The position numbers and the translations under genes are program-made. A stretch of DNA of 64,000 nucleotides from the NCBI GenBank assembly GCA_965368785.1, contig CBDUOG010000004.1, positions 6,034 to 70,033 on the forward strand. The letters are read 5' to 3'. Position 1 is the first letter of the stretch; each line of letters starts with the position of its first letter. The DNA is from Silanimonas sp965368785 (lineage in GTDB: Bacteria > Pseudomonadota > Gammaproteobacteria > Xanthomonadales > Xanthomonadaceae). The notes under the pieces were generated by a model. That model was not told where the DNA came from. It searched no databases and worked only from the letters and a program-made list of their open reading frames with translations. Shown piece after piece: positions 9,306-18,079 of the stretch.

Positions 9306-9338
9306 ATAAAAACAGCAGGGGCCGCTCATGGCGGCCCC
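9306..9338 (-). terminator. Terminator or attenuator after acpP
   Basis: On the minus strand, GGGGCCGC, loop CATGA, GCGGCCCC, then TGCTGTTTTT. It lies between acpP and fabF and would give more acpP than fabF transcript. Confidence 0.75.
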
Positions 9339-9362
9339 CCAGAATTAGCGAACCGCCAATAC

Positions 9363-9602
9363 TTAGGCTTTTACGTGCGCCTTAATATAATCAACTGCTT
9401 GCTGAACCGATGTGATCTTCTCAGCTTCTTCGTCCGGAATTTCACACTCAAACTCTTCTTCCAGAGCCATAACCAGCTCAACGGTGTCGAGCGAATCGGC
9501 ACCCAAATCGTCAACGAACGATGCGCTTGTGGTCACTTCATCTTCTTTAACGCCGAGTTGTTCAACAACGATTTTCTTTACGCGTTCTTCAATACTACTC
9601 AT
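9363..9602 (-). CDS. acpP: Acyl carrier protein
   Basis: Small acidic carrier (79 residues) that holds growing acyl chains on 4'-phosphopantetheine. The attachment serine is in DDLGADSLDTVELVM (Ser37). Helix residues EEEFECEIPDEEAEKI are conserved across bacteria. GGGAGGAA precedes the ATG. A 9-bp inverted repeat lies upstream (9645-9709) and a hairpin follows, consistent with separate, high-level expression. Confidence 0.98.
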   Translation of the reverse strand: MSSIEERVKKIVVEQLGVKEDEVTTSASFVDDLGADSLDTVELVMALEEEFECEIPDEEAEKITSVQQAVDYIKAHVKA

Positions 9603-9644
9603 GGATTTGGATTCCTCCCGATTACCGGATTAGGCGCTACAGAT

Positions 9645-9709
9645 TAGGGTGAGACCGAGCAGCGCCGCGCGCCGATATCACCTTAGGGGGCTAATTCTAG
9701 CTCACCCTA
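9645..9709. repeat. 9-bp inverted repeat upstream of acpP
   Basis: TAGGGTGAG at 9645-9653 is the exact reverse complement of CTCACCCTA at 9701-9709. The pair sits in the fabG-acpP gap, where an acpP promoter or operator would be. No known operator consensus is recognised. Confidence 0.5.
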
Positions 9710-9724
9710 GGCCCTAATGGGCAT

Positions 9725-10474
9725 TTATGGCATATACATTCCGCCGTTGACGTGGATCGTCTCGCCGGTGATGTAGCTGGCAGAGGGCCCTGCCAGAAAG
9801 GCGACAGCATCGGCGATGTCCTGCGGGACGCCCAGTCGACCCAGAGCAATCTGCCCCATCATTGCCTGTTTGGCGTCATCGGGCAGATCTTTGGTCATAT
9901 CGGTTTCAATGAAACCAGGGGCCACAACATTGACCGTCACACCGCGCGAACCGATCTCTTTGGCCAGCGATTTACTGAACGCAATGATTCCGGCTTTGGC
10001 CGCAGCATAGTTGGATTGGCCGGCATTGCCGGTAACGCCAATGACCGACGCAATATTAATGATCCGGCCCTTTCGTGCTTTCATCATCGTGCGCATGACC
10101 GCTTTGGAGCTGCGGTAAACCGACGTCAGATTGGTGTCTAAAATGGCCTGCCAATCTTCGTCTTTCATGCGCATCAGCAAATTGTCGCGAGTAATACCGG
10201 CGTTGTTGACCAAAATACTTAAACCGCCGAATTCCTTGCTAATGCCATCAATCAGCGCTTCAATTGCGCCCGCCTCGTTGACATTTAGTACGCGGCCTTC
10301 GCCACCCAGAGCCTTCATCCGCTCGCTGATCGCGTTTGCGCCGCTCTCGCTGGTTGCTGTGCCGATGACTTTGGCGCCGCGAGCAGCGAGGGTGTCAGCA
10401 ATTGCCGCGCCAATTCCGCGGCTGGCACCGGTCACCAAGGCAATTTCACCGACTAAATTTTTATCCTGGCTCAT
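9725..10474 (-). CDS. fabG: 3-oxoacyl-ACP reductase
   Basis: NADPH-dependent short-chain dehydrogenase that reduces 3-ketoacyl-ACP. It shows the cofactor motif TGASRGIG, NNAGITRDNLLMRM, and the catalytic Ser, Tyr and Lys in NIASVIGVTGNAGQSNYAAAKAG. I start at the ATG overlapping the fabD stop (ATGA), with GGGGAA upstream, giving 249 residues; an ATG at 10486 would add four residues but has no ribosome-binding site. The product ends with the typical HVNGGMYMP. Confidence 0.96.
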   Translation of the reverse strand: MSQDKNLVGEIALVTGASRGIGAAIADTLAARGAKVIGTATSESGANAISERMKALGGEGRVLNVNEAGAIEALIDGISKEFGGLSILVNNAGITRDNLLMRMKDEDWQAILDTNLTSVYRSSKAVMRTMMKARKGRIINIASVIGVTGNAGQSNYAAAKAGIIAFSKSLAKEIGSRGVTVNVVAPGFIETDMTKDLPDDAKQAMMGQIALGRLGVPQDIADAVAFLAGPSASYITGETIHVNGGMYMP

Positions 10475-11415
10475 ACGGTTCCCCATTCTGAAAGTACGCT
10501 TTCGAAGTCACTCAGCGTGCCGAGTGGTTTGGACTCCAAACTCTTATCAATACGCTTGCTCAGGCCGGCCAAAACCTTACCCGGACCACATTCGGCAATG
10601 CGCTGACAGCCGGCAGCAGCCAAGGTCTGCACGCAGGCGGTCCATTGCACCGGCTCGGATAATTGACGAACCAATGCCTGCTGGATTGACGCTACATCAC
10701 CACGAACTTGCGCATCGACATTGTGGACGACTTTCAACTTCGGGGCGTTCCAACTCAGGGACTGCATAAAGCGGCCCAACTCTAGCGCAGCGTCTTTCAT
10801 CAATGGCGTATGCGAAGGTACCGAAACCGCTAACTTAATGACCTTGCGAATACCGGCTTCGTTCAGCGCAGCAATTGCCGCATCGACCGCGGTAATTTCG
10901 CCACCAATGACGATCTGACCCGGAGAATTAAAGTTGGCCGGCACCACGATTCCAGACGCGCTGACCGACGCGCATATTTGCGTCACCAAATCATCATCGG
11001 CGCCTAATACGGCGGCCATGCCGCCGGTACCTTCGGGCACAGCCGCTTGCATTAAACGGCCCCGCTCACGAACTAACTTGGCCGCGTCGTGCAAAGAAAT
11101 CGCGTCCGCGGCCACCAGCGCGGCGTATTCGCCGAGGCTGTGCCCCGCAATCACCTCGGGGCGAGCGCCGCCCTGAGCTAACCACAGGCGCCAGACAGCG
11201 ACTCCAGCGGCCAGCAACGCGGGCTGGGTGAATTCGGTTTGATTTAGCTGGGCTTCCGGGCCTTGCTGCGACAGCGCCCACAAATCAACGCCGGCACCCG
11301 CGGATGCCTCGTCAAAGCATTCCTGAATCAGCGCGTGCCGCTCAGCCAGATCAGCCAGCATGCCAACGCTCTGGGAGCCCTGCCCGGGAAATACCAATGA
11401 AAGTGTCTGTGTCAT
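10471..11415 (-). CDS. fabD: Malonyl-CoA:ACP transacylase
   Basis: Moves malonyl from CoA to ACP. The 314-residue protein has the oxyanion motif FPGQGSQ, the nucleophile elbow AGHSLGEYAAL, a catalytic His in SVPSHTPLM and ECGPGKVLAGL near the end. The gap of about 100 bp to the kinase-like gene upstream may contain its own promoter, though I see no strong -35/-10 pair. Confidence 0.96.
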   Translation of the reverse strand: MTQTLSLVFPGQGSQSVGMLADLAERHALIQECFDEASAGAGVDLWALSQQGPEAQLNQTEFTQPALLAAGVAVWRLWLAQGGARPEVIAGHSLGEYAALVAADAISLHDAAKLVRERGRLMQAAVPEGTGGMAAVLGADDDLVTQICASVSASGIVVPANFNSPGQIVIGGEITAVDAAIAALNEAGIRKVIKLAVSVPSHTPLMKDAALELGRFMQSLSWNAPKLKVVHNVDAQVRGDVASIQQALVRQLSEPVQWTACVQTLAAAGCQRIAECGPGKVLAGLSKRIDKSLESKPLGTLSDFESVLSEWGTV

Positions 11416-11518
11416 TCGCTAAATTCTTTCGCAAAGGCGCGCATCATAAGGGATCATTGTAAAACCTGTCTGTACTGTAGCGTACGGACAAGGCGTTAAC
11501 TTGCAATAAAATGCGCGC

Positions 11519-12235
11519 TCACCGCCCCTGGGATGTCGCGAAGAACTCATGCAGTGCGCGCATCATGGCTTTGAGTTCGCGCCCGAAAAACAGGTCTAGC
11601 TTGCGCAAACGCAATAAAGCGCGTGCGTTAACTTCAAAAACGCGCCGCACCGTTTCTGACTCACTTCGCAAATGGGCCGCCAGCGCAGCGGTATACCGCT
11701 CAGAACTAATGACAAAACGCGCTGTCGAGTACACATAAAACAATAGGTCGCGAGCTTGCGCATCCGCCAAACTCATTACCGTGCGCGGATCCTGGTCTAA
11801 GTCGATAAATCCAACGTGCCCGTCGCTGTAAGTAAGATTCCGCGAAAAGCCCTGATTCAACCACACGCCAGCTTGGTGAGCTCGCAATAGCTCGACAAAG
11901 CCTGCGGCAATGACGCTTAGCCGGTCTTCATCGCCTTGGGCGTTGCGGCATGCCCCGGCCAGAGTCATGCCCATATCCGATAAGACCAGGCAATTTGGCT
12001 CGCTGTGTAGAATCTCAGGGACTCGAAGCTTCGCCGCAGCTAATCTGGCGATCATTGATTGCTCAGTCCGCCATGCCTGCTCTGCAGTTTGCGGGACGCA
12101 GGGCAGCAATGCCGGCGCGCCGAGCCAATTAACAATCGTCGAAAATAACTTTAGACGAAGGTGACGACCTTCATCGGCATAGCGTTTACGCCACGCCGCC
12201 CGGCCATTCATCTCTACGCGTTCAATCCGGCTCAT
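11519..12235 (-). CDS. Kinase-fold protein (BUD32/KdkA-like) lacking the catalytic Asp
   Basis: A 238-residue protein with small-kinase architecture: a possible beta-3 lysine in AAWRKRY, a hinge-like LVLSDMGM segment, a catalytic-loop region and a metal-binding FIDLDQDP. In active relatives the loop reads HxxGxxHGDLHxxN; here it is HQAGVWLNQGFSRN, so the His-Gly-Asp core is Leu-Asn-Gln. The loop Asn and the Asp of the IDLD motif remain. It starts 7 bp after fabH and lies between fabH and fabD, where no gene is normally found. It could be a pseudokinase or a divergent lipid/LPS kinase; I cannot assign a substrate. Confidence 0.7.
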   Translation of the reverse strand: MSRIERVEMNGRAAWRKRYADEGRHLRLKLFSTIVNWLGAPALLPCVPQTAEQAWRTEQSMIARLAAAKLRVPEILHSEPNCLVLSDMGMTLAGACRNAQGDEDRLSVIAAGFVELLRAHQAGVWLNQGFSRNLTYSDGHVGFIDLDQDPRTVMSLADAQARDLLFYVYSTARFVISSERYTAALAAHLRSESETVRRVFEVNARALLRLRKLDLFFGRELKAMMRALHEFFATSQGR

Positions 12236-12242
12236 GCCCCGA

Positions 12243-13217
12243 TCAATAGCGAACTAGCGCCGATCCCCAGGTAAAGCCACCGCCAAATGCTTCCATCAGC
12301 AATAATTGCCCGCGTTGCACTTTGCCGGAGCGAACCGCGACGTCCAACGCCAGCGGCACCGAGGCTGAGGAAGTATTCCCATGCTTATCAACAGTAACGA
12401 TCACCTTGTCCATGGACATATTCAGGCGCTTTGCAGTCGCCGAAATAATGCGCAAGTTCGCTTGATGCGGAATCAGCCAATCTAACTGTGACTTATCCAG
12501 ATTATTTGCCTGTAGCGTTTCATCAACGACAAAATCCAACGCCTTAACCGCGTGCTTAAAGACATCGTTGCCACTCATCATGACCCGCACACCGGCATTC
12601 AATTCATCGCGATTAAAGCCTCTTGATACACCAACCGGACAATGCAGCAACTCGCGCTTGGAGCCGTCAGCGTGTAAGTGCGTTGAGAGAATCCCGGTTT
12701 CCGAATCTGCCTTGAGAATCACCGCACCGGCGCCATCACCGAATAGCACGCAGGTACCCCTATCGCTCCAATCGAGCATCCGGGTGAGCGTCTCGGCACC
12801 CACAACCAAAGCAGTCTTTACCGATCCGCTTCGAATAAATTTATCCGCAGTTGCCAACGCGAATACGAATCCGGAACACGCCGCGTTAACATCAAATGCC
12901 GCGCAACCGTATGCGCCGATACGGTCTTGCAACAAGCATGCAGTCGACGGGAAGATGAAATCGGGAGTGGTTGTGCCGACAATGATTAAGTCAATCTCAG
13001 CCGCAGTAACCCCTGCGGCCTGCATTGCTCGCAGTGCGGCCTGTTCTGCCATGTCCGCAGTGGTCTCGCCTTCTGCTGCAACATGACGCTCACTGATGCC
13101 GGTACGTTCGCGAATCCACTCGTCAGAGGTTTCAACGATCTTTTCCAGATCTTTGTTGGTCAGCACTTTCTCTGGCAGGTAACTGCCGGTGCCCGCGATA
13201 CGTGCAAAAGTATTCAT
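12243..13217 (-). CDS. fabH: 3-oxoacyl-ACP synthase III
   Basis: Starts fatty acid synthesis by condensing acetyl-CoA with malonyl-ACP. The triad is clear: Cys114 in DVNAACSGFVF, His in WLIPHQANLRI and Asn in KHGNTSSASVP. I start at MNTFARIAGTG (324 residues) because GGGA lies six bases upstream; ATG at 13223 and TTG at 13247 are poorer. In relatives this gene follows plsX; here the upstream neighbour is rpmF with only a hairpin between. Confidence 0.96.
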   Translation of the reverse strand: MNTFARIAGTGSYLPEKVLTNKDLEKIVETSDEWIRERTGISERHVAAEGETTADMAEQAALRAMQAAGVTAAEIDLIIVGTTTPDFIFPSTACLLQDRIGAYGCAAFDVNAACSGFVFALATADKFIRSGSVKTALVVGAETLTRMLDWSDRGTCVLFGDGAGAVILKADSETGILSTHLHADGSKRELLHCPVGVSRGFNRDELNAGVRVMMSGNDVFKHAVKALDFVVDETLQANNLDKSQLDWLIPHQANLRIISATAKRLNMSMDKVIVTVDKHGNTSSASVPLALDVAVRSGKVQRGQLLLMEAFGGGFTWGSALVRY

Positions 13218-13244
13218 CGTCATTCCCAAATATTTTTCGACCAG

Positions 13245-13277
13245 CAAAACAAATACGGCGGGCAGAGCCCACCGTAT
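13245..13277 (-). terminator. Terminator-like hairpin between rpmF and fabH
   Basis: On the minus strand, ATACGGTGGGC, loop TCT, GCCCGCCGTAT (one wobble pair), then TTGTTTTG. It occupies the place where plsX is normally found and may separate rpmF from fabH transcription. Confidence 0.65.
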
Positions 13278-13328
13278 CAGGATAATCCTTTTTGACCCTC
13301 ATCAGCTAATTGAGCTGACGCAGACGGA

Positions 13329-13523
13329 TCACTCTTCGTCAGAAACCTTGGTTTTGACGTTGATTACTTTGCGGCCGCGGTAAAAACCGTCGGCAGTTAC
13401 GTGGTGACGCAGATGCGTTTCACCCGTGGTCGGATCGGTTGCCAATTGCTTGGCACTCAATGCACGGTGCGCATTGCGCATGCCCTTACGGGACGGGGTG
13501 ACGCGAGATTTTTGAACGGCCAT
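13329..13523 (-). CDS. rpmF: Ribosomal protein bL32
   Basis: Basic 64-residue large-subunit protein. MAVQKSRVTPSRKGMRNAHR and the GFYRGRKVI end are diagnostic. It is the cysteine-free (non-zinc) form, as in most gammaproteobacteria. It begins 2 bp after yceD, the conserved pairing. Confidence 0.97.
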   Translation of the reverse strand: MAVQKSRVTPSRKGMRNAHRALSAKQLATDPTTGETHLRHHVTADGFYRGRKVINVKTKVSDEE

Positions 13524-13525
13524 TG

Positions 13526-14050
13526 TTACTCTCCGGAGCGCTTACTTTGTTTGAGCGCAGCAAGCGCAGCAAACGGGTTAGGTTGTTCTTCTGGCTCTGA
13601 TTCTTCGGCCGGCCAATCGGCCTCCATTGCTTCAGTGCCTGGCTTCACCGGTATGGCCGGTATCGCCAATATCAATTCATCTTCGATGAAATCTGCTGGA
13701 TTGATGTGCCCGCTAGGGTCCACCAACCACGCCTCCATGCCCTCATCCAGTGCGCTTTCCTGCGACTCGCTTTGCAAAAGACCAAGTCTTTGCTCAAGCT
13801 TGACCGGCGCGAAAAACGTTTCGAGACTGCGCTGACATAACAGCGGCAGACGCGCATCAAGATTCACATCCACGAAAGCACGATTGAAATCGTCTCGCCC
13901 GAACTGCAAAGAAAACTCACATTCTCCCTGCTGCTCAGATAAAAGCTCGGCGAGCCGAGGCAATTCAATCAGCTGCAAACGGCCCTCAAAGCGCCGTCTG
14001 GACTGAACCATACGCCATACATCAACGGAGGCTGGCAAGGCTGCAGACAT
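13526..14050 (-). CDS. yceD: YceD (DUF177) 23S rRNA accumulation protein
   Basis: Cytoplasmic DUF177 protein required for normal 23S rRNA levels; in most bacteria it is co-transcribed with rpmF, as here. Recognisable are the N-terminal SVDVWRM, the central CEFSLQFGRD and CQRSLE segments, the VDPSGHINPADFIEDELILAIPAI-type acidic core, and the C-terminal PNPFAALAALK. ATG at 14050 fits the family start; a TTG nine bases upstream is also open. 174 residues. Confidence 0.9.
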   Translation of the reverse strand: MSAALPASVDVWRMVQSRRRFEGRLQLIELPRLAELLSEQQGECEFSLQFGRDDFNRAFVDVNLDARLPLLCQRSLETFFAPVKLEQRLGLLQSESQESALDEGMEAWLVDPSGHINPADFIEDELILAIPAIPVKPGTEAMEADWPAEESEPEEQPNPFAALAALKQSKRSGE

Positions 14051-14061
14051 AAGCCGCAAAG

Positions 14062-14088
14062 CTTATATCGCTAAACCTATGTTGTCAA
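14062..14088 (-). promoter_or_regulatory. Sigma-70 promoter candidate for the yceD-rpmF operon
   Basis: Perfect -35 TTGACA (14083-14088) and -10 TATAAG (14062-14067), spacer 15 bp, shorter than ideal. The predicted transcript start would fall only about five bases before the yceD ATG. Confidence 0.5.
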
Positions 14089-14183
14089 TGCACTTTTGAC
14101 CTAATTCAGCAGCGAATCAGGGCGTTTGAGTTCATCGGCCGCACAGGGCAGACTGTGCTGCACTCGTCCCGGGATACATCGCG

Positions 14184-14666
14184 TTGCAGCTCCTGTTGAT
14201 TCTCTCAATCACCGCCGTCGCCACCGTGCTCGCCGGCATTATTTGGGCCAGCCTGCGCAGCCGCAGGCGGACCCGATCGATTTATCTGATGCTTGATCTT
14301 GCCGACGAGCTCGAAGCCCTATTGCGCGAAGCCCAGAGCCGCATGAAGACAGTCAAGTCCCTGATTGACCGCGTACCCGAAGATATAGCCACAGATGCGC
14401 GCGCCAGAGCAGCAGCGGGCCTGCCGCTGCAGGACGCCAAACGAGACTTGTTACAGCACCGCATGTGGATTCAAAAACATGCCCTCGACGCCTCTCAGGC
14501 AGAATTAGACCAAGCCTGCGATGCCCTGAGCTCGGCTAGAAATGCCCTCGCCCACCAGCTATCCGAACTTAGAGCCGCTTCTTACGAGTTTGAAGAAGCA
14601 ACCGACGCTTCATGGCAGGCCTCACAACGCGAACCAAGCGCACTAAAACGCGACCCGGAACGCTAA
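14184..14666 (+). CDS. Small membrane-anchored coiled-coil protein, unknown function
   Basis: I do not recognise the family. One N-terminal hydrophobic helix (about residues 3-22) is followed by a basic SRRRTR stretch and a long charged helical region that probably forms a coiled coil facing the cytoplasm. The start is TTG with a weak GGGA upstream and is uncertain; 160 residues. It diverges from yceD and precedes the GGDEF/EAL gene by 101 bp. Codon use resembles the neighbours, so it looks like a real gene. Confidence 0.6.
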   Translation: MQLLLILSITAVATVLAGIIWASLRSRRRTRSIYLMLDLADELEALLREAQSRMKTVKSLIDRVPEDIATDARARAAAGLPLQDAKRDLLQHRMWIQKHALDASQAELDQACDALSSARNALAHQLSELRAASYEFEEATDASWQASQREPSALKRDPER

Positions 14667-14767
14667 GCTGAGCGCTTTTGGGAGCCAAAAGTGCGAGCTA
14701 TTGCTCCTAACAGCGGGCTCAAGAAGCATGCCGTTGCGGCCGTTAATGAAGGATAGAACTCACATTT

Positions 14768-17700
14768 ATGGCGCAAGGGCCAGGGACGAGCATGTTTGAC
14801 CATTTGCTTTCACAGGGCGACAAAAGCATTGAGGACCCAACCAACAAGGCTCCGCAATGGATTCTGCTGTCCATTGGTTTCTTCGTAAGCTTGGCACTAT
14901 GGTTTATCGTCGCAGGCGTACTTCAAAAACAAGACGAAAAGGAATTTCAAACATTCTCAGACGCGTTCACGACCAAGCTGGAAACTCGCCTCAACCAGAA
15001 GATCGCCACACTGCGGTCATTTCAAGCCCTTTTTGATAGCAGCAGCTCGGTCAGCCGCAAGCAATTTCGCGACTTCTACCGCACAGTTCAAGACGGTGAA
15101 CTGCGCGAAGATGCCGGATCAGTCCAATATCTCAGCCGGGTCATCGCTGAAGACAAAGCCGCGTTTGAAAAGCGGGTGCAGGAAGACCGCTCACTGCCCG
15201 GTGAGGACTTCACAAACTTTCGAATTCGCTCACTTGATGACAAGGACGAATATTTCGTCGTCACGTATCTGGAGCCAATATCCGGAAACGAATTAGCCCT
15301 CGGCTTAGACAGCGCCTACCTGCCGCAGACCAGAGAGTCCATCGAACGTGCACGAGACACAAACAGTGTGGCCATATCGCCACCCATTGCACTGATCCAA
15401 GATGGCTTGCGTAGTGACGGTCTGCTCATCCGATTGCCGATCTATCAAAAAGACGCACCCCTTGCTACCGTGAATCAGCGACGTGCAGCACTCACCGGCT
15501 TTATCAGTGGCGTCGTGCGGGTGCGAGAGCTGATCGAGAGCATTGCACCGATTGACGAAGACAATCCCTGGTTTGATCGCTATGAATTGGTTATTCGCGA
15601 CCTAAGCCCAAGCTACTCCACGTCGTATATCGCCCCGACGCCGGAGACTGCCGATGAACAATCGCAGCCAAGCTCCGGGCAAACACTATATGACAGCCGC
15701 AAGCTTCACGCAGATGGTCCCAGCCCCGCATTGGCTGAGATGGAGCGATTCAGCCAAGCCACCGCTCTCAATATCGGCGGCCGCACCTGGGAAGTGCAGC
15801 TCTCGCGCCCTTCTAACCTGCCATTGCTGGCGCCAGCAGCTTTGCTGCTACTTCTGGCGTTTTTTGTTTTTACTTTATTAGTTGTCGCAGTTTTTGCTCG
15901 CTACCAACGCCGCATGCATTACATCAAGGGTGAATCTGTCCACACCTTAGATGCTCTGCAGATTACGCGCACAACAATGCATTCGATTTTTGAATCGGCA
16001 AACGATGGATTAGCGATCACCGACTTCAATGGTCGATTCCATGACGCAAACCAGAACTTTATGCAGCTCTTCGAGAGGTCGCTGATCGACCTTAAAGAGC
16101 TCACTTTGCTTCAACTACTGCAATCTAATGTTATCGGCGAAGCAAAAAAGAGAGCGCTGAAGCGTGCCTGCATGGATGACCTGCTCGGATCGAGCCTTGA
16201 TTGCGTTGTCGAGTTAGCCGATGGAACCCGCAACGTACTCTCAGTGGATGTTCGGCAGATTGCAGAGAAACCGCGTAGTTTCTTAGTTCGCGCCAGCTTG
16301 TTCACAAACAAGGCCCGCTCGCTGATTAAAAAGCTTGGATCGGTGGACATCGATGAAACCGATATCATTCGTGAATCGATTGTCCAGAACGCCCCCTTCT
16401 CCATTGTTGCCACTGATCGTCACGGCGTAATTACCCTGTTTAACCCGCAGGCCGAGTTGGTGTACGGATACCGCGCTTCAGAAGTCGTCGGTCACTGCAC
16501 ACCGGTGATTTTGCACGACACCCAGGAAATCGCAAAACGAGCCGCCGAACGTGGCATGCCCATGGATTACGACAATCCGACACTCACGCTGCTATCGCTA
16601 GTCTGGAACGGTCGCGCAGAAGAACAGGAATGGACTGGCATTCGTAAGGACGGCAGTAAGATTACGGTGCGTTTGAATTCTTGCGCATTACGCAATTCGC
16701 AGGGCGATATTACCGGCTACCTGCGAATCTCCTACGACGCAACGGAACGCAAGCGCAGCGAAGAGCAGATACGTCATTTCGCACTGCACGACAACCTAAC
16801 CGGGCTGGCAAATCGTCGGCTGTTCGAAGAACATCTGCTAGCGGCTATCGCCCGTTCAAATCGAGACGGCCAAGCACTCGCCATACTGTTCCTCGACCTG
16901 GATCGCTTTAAGCCGATCAATGACACGCTGGGACATCACGTCGGCGATGAACTACTACAACAAGTCGCAAAACGCATCAGCAGTAACGTGCGCGGCTCCG
17001 ATATCGTGGCGCGTTTCGGCGGCGACGAATTTATCGTTCTGCTATCCACAGTCAAGGATAGTGACAACGCGATGGAAGTCGCCAAGAAAATCCTCTCGTC
17101 TTTTGCCGAACCCATAGTCGTCGGCCTGCATACGCTGCGCATGTCGCCGAGCATCGGGATTTCACTCTTCCCGGAACACAGCACCGAATCGCACAAGTTG
17201 GTTCGACTCGCAGACACCGCAATGTATCGGGCGAAATCTCTGGGGCGCGGCAAGGCGGTTATTTTTACTGAAGACATGAACGAGGACGAAAGCGATCGCC
17301 TGAGCATTGAGACAGACCTGCATCTGGCAATGGAAATGGACGAACTGTCCCTGCACTTCCAACCCCTGTTTAACTGTGTGGACAACGAGTTGATCGGCGC
17401 AGAAGCGCTGCTGCGCTGGACTCGAGACGGCCACAATGTGCCGCCGGCCGAATTCATTCCTCTGGCTGAGGATACGGGCCTGATAGTCCCTATCGGCGCA
17501 TGGGTATTAGATCAAGCGTGTGCTCAAGCAGCTCAATGGGTTGTCGCGGATTATCCGCTGCGCGTGTCGGTAAACATTTCCATTCGCCAACTTGAGGCCG
17601 AAGGATTTATAAACCTAGTTCGCGAAACGCTGAACAAGCACAAACTTGATGCGCGATATCTTGAGCTGGAAATTACCGAGAGCATGGTGGCGAATAATCC

Positions 17701-18079
17701 AATCAAAGTAGTTGCCGTGTGCAAGGAACTGAAAAACCTCGGGCTCAGTCTGGCCATCGATGACTTCGGCATGGGATTTGCCGGCATGTCTTATCTTCGC
17801 GACTTCCCGATCAATCGCTTCAAGCTAGACCAGTCGTTTTTAGAGCGGGTAACTACCAATGCGCGTGACGACCAGTTTGCCACGGCAATATTGGCGCTGG
17901 CCAAAAGCATGAACATCAGCGTCGTTGCAGAAGGCGTCGAAAGCGAAGAGCAAATGGCATTTTTACGTCGTGAAGGCTGCAACGAAGTGCAAGGATTTTT
18001 TCTCGCCAAGCCCATGCCTGCGACAACCCTCAGCCGGATTCTGCAAGAGCGAATCAGTCTTGCGAACGATTCGATATAG
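14768..18079 (+). CDS. CHASE-PAS-PAS-GGDEF-EAL c-di-GMP enzyme
   Basis: Inner-membrane bifunctional candidate of 1103 residues. Order: helix about 29-51, periplasmic CHASE sensor, second helix about 357-378, PAS about 405-515, PAS about 540-660, GGDEF at about 751-755, EAL at about 878-880. The diguanylate cyclase motif RFGGDEF is intact, with an RxxD inhibitory site (RGSD) five residues before it. The phosphodiesterase residues EAL, VNIS, ELEITES, DDFG, KLD and AEGVE are all present, although DFGTG reads DFGMG. Which activity dominates cannot be told. ATG at 14768 is used; MFDHLL at 14792 has a closer GGGA. Its end overlaps the convergent glycosyltransferase by 26 bp. Confidence 0.95.
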   Translation: MAQGPGTSMFDHLLSQGDKSIEDPTNKAPQWILLSIGFFVSLALWFIVAGVLQKQDEKEFQTFSDAFTTKLETRLNQKIATLRSFQALFDSSSSVSRKQFRDFYRTVQDGELREDAGSVQYLSRVIAEDKAAFEKRVQEDRSLPGEDFTNFRIRSLDDKDEYFVVTYLEPISGNELALGLDSAYLPQTRESIERARDTNSVAISPPIALIQDGLRSDGLLIRLPIYQKDAPLATVNQRRAALTGFISGVVRVRELIESIAPIDEDNPWFDRYELVIRDLSPSYSTSYIAPTPETADEQSQPSSGQTLYDSRKLHADGPSPALAEMERFSQATALNIGGRTWEVQLSRPSNLPLLAPAALLLLLAFFVFTLLVVAVFARYQRRMHYIKGESVHTLDALQITRTTMHSIFESANDGLAITDFNGRFHDANQNFMQLFERSLIDLKELTLLQLLQSNVIGEAKKRALKRACMDDLLGSSLDCVVELADGTRNVLSVDVRQIAEKPRSFLVRASLFTNKARSLIKKLGSVDIDETDIIRESIVQNAPFSIVATDRHGVITLFNPQAELVYGYRASEVVGHCTPVILHDTQEIAKRAAERGMPMDYDNPTLTLLSLVWNGRAEEQEWTGIRKDGSKITVRLNSCALRNSQGDITGYLRISYDATERKRSEEQIRHFALHDNLTGLANRRLFEEHLLAAIARSNRDGQALAILFLDLDRFKPINDTLGHHVGDELLQQVAKRISSNVRGSDIVARFGGDEFIVLLSTVKDSDNAMEVAKKILSSFAEPIVVGLHTLRMSPSIGISLFPEHSTESHKLVRLADTAMYRAKSLGRGKAVIFTEDMNEDESDRLSIETDLHLAMEMDELSLHFQPLFNCVDNELIGAEALLRWTRDGHNVPPAEFIPLAEDTGLIVPIGAWVLDQACAQAAQWVVADYPLRVSVNISIRQLEAEGFINLVRETLNKHKLDARYLELEITESMVANNPIKVVAVCKELKNLGLSLAIDDFGMGFAGMSYLRDFPINRFKLDQSFLERVTTNARDDQFATAILALAKSMNISVVAEGVESEEQMAFLRREGCNEVQGFFLAKPMPATTLSRILQERISLANDSI

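Noticed and set aside
14668..14698. Hairpin after the small coiled-coil gene as terminator
   Set aside because: The stem has GCGCTTTTG/CAAAAGTGC pairing but no T-run follows.
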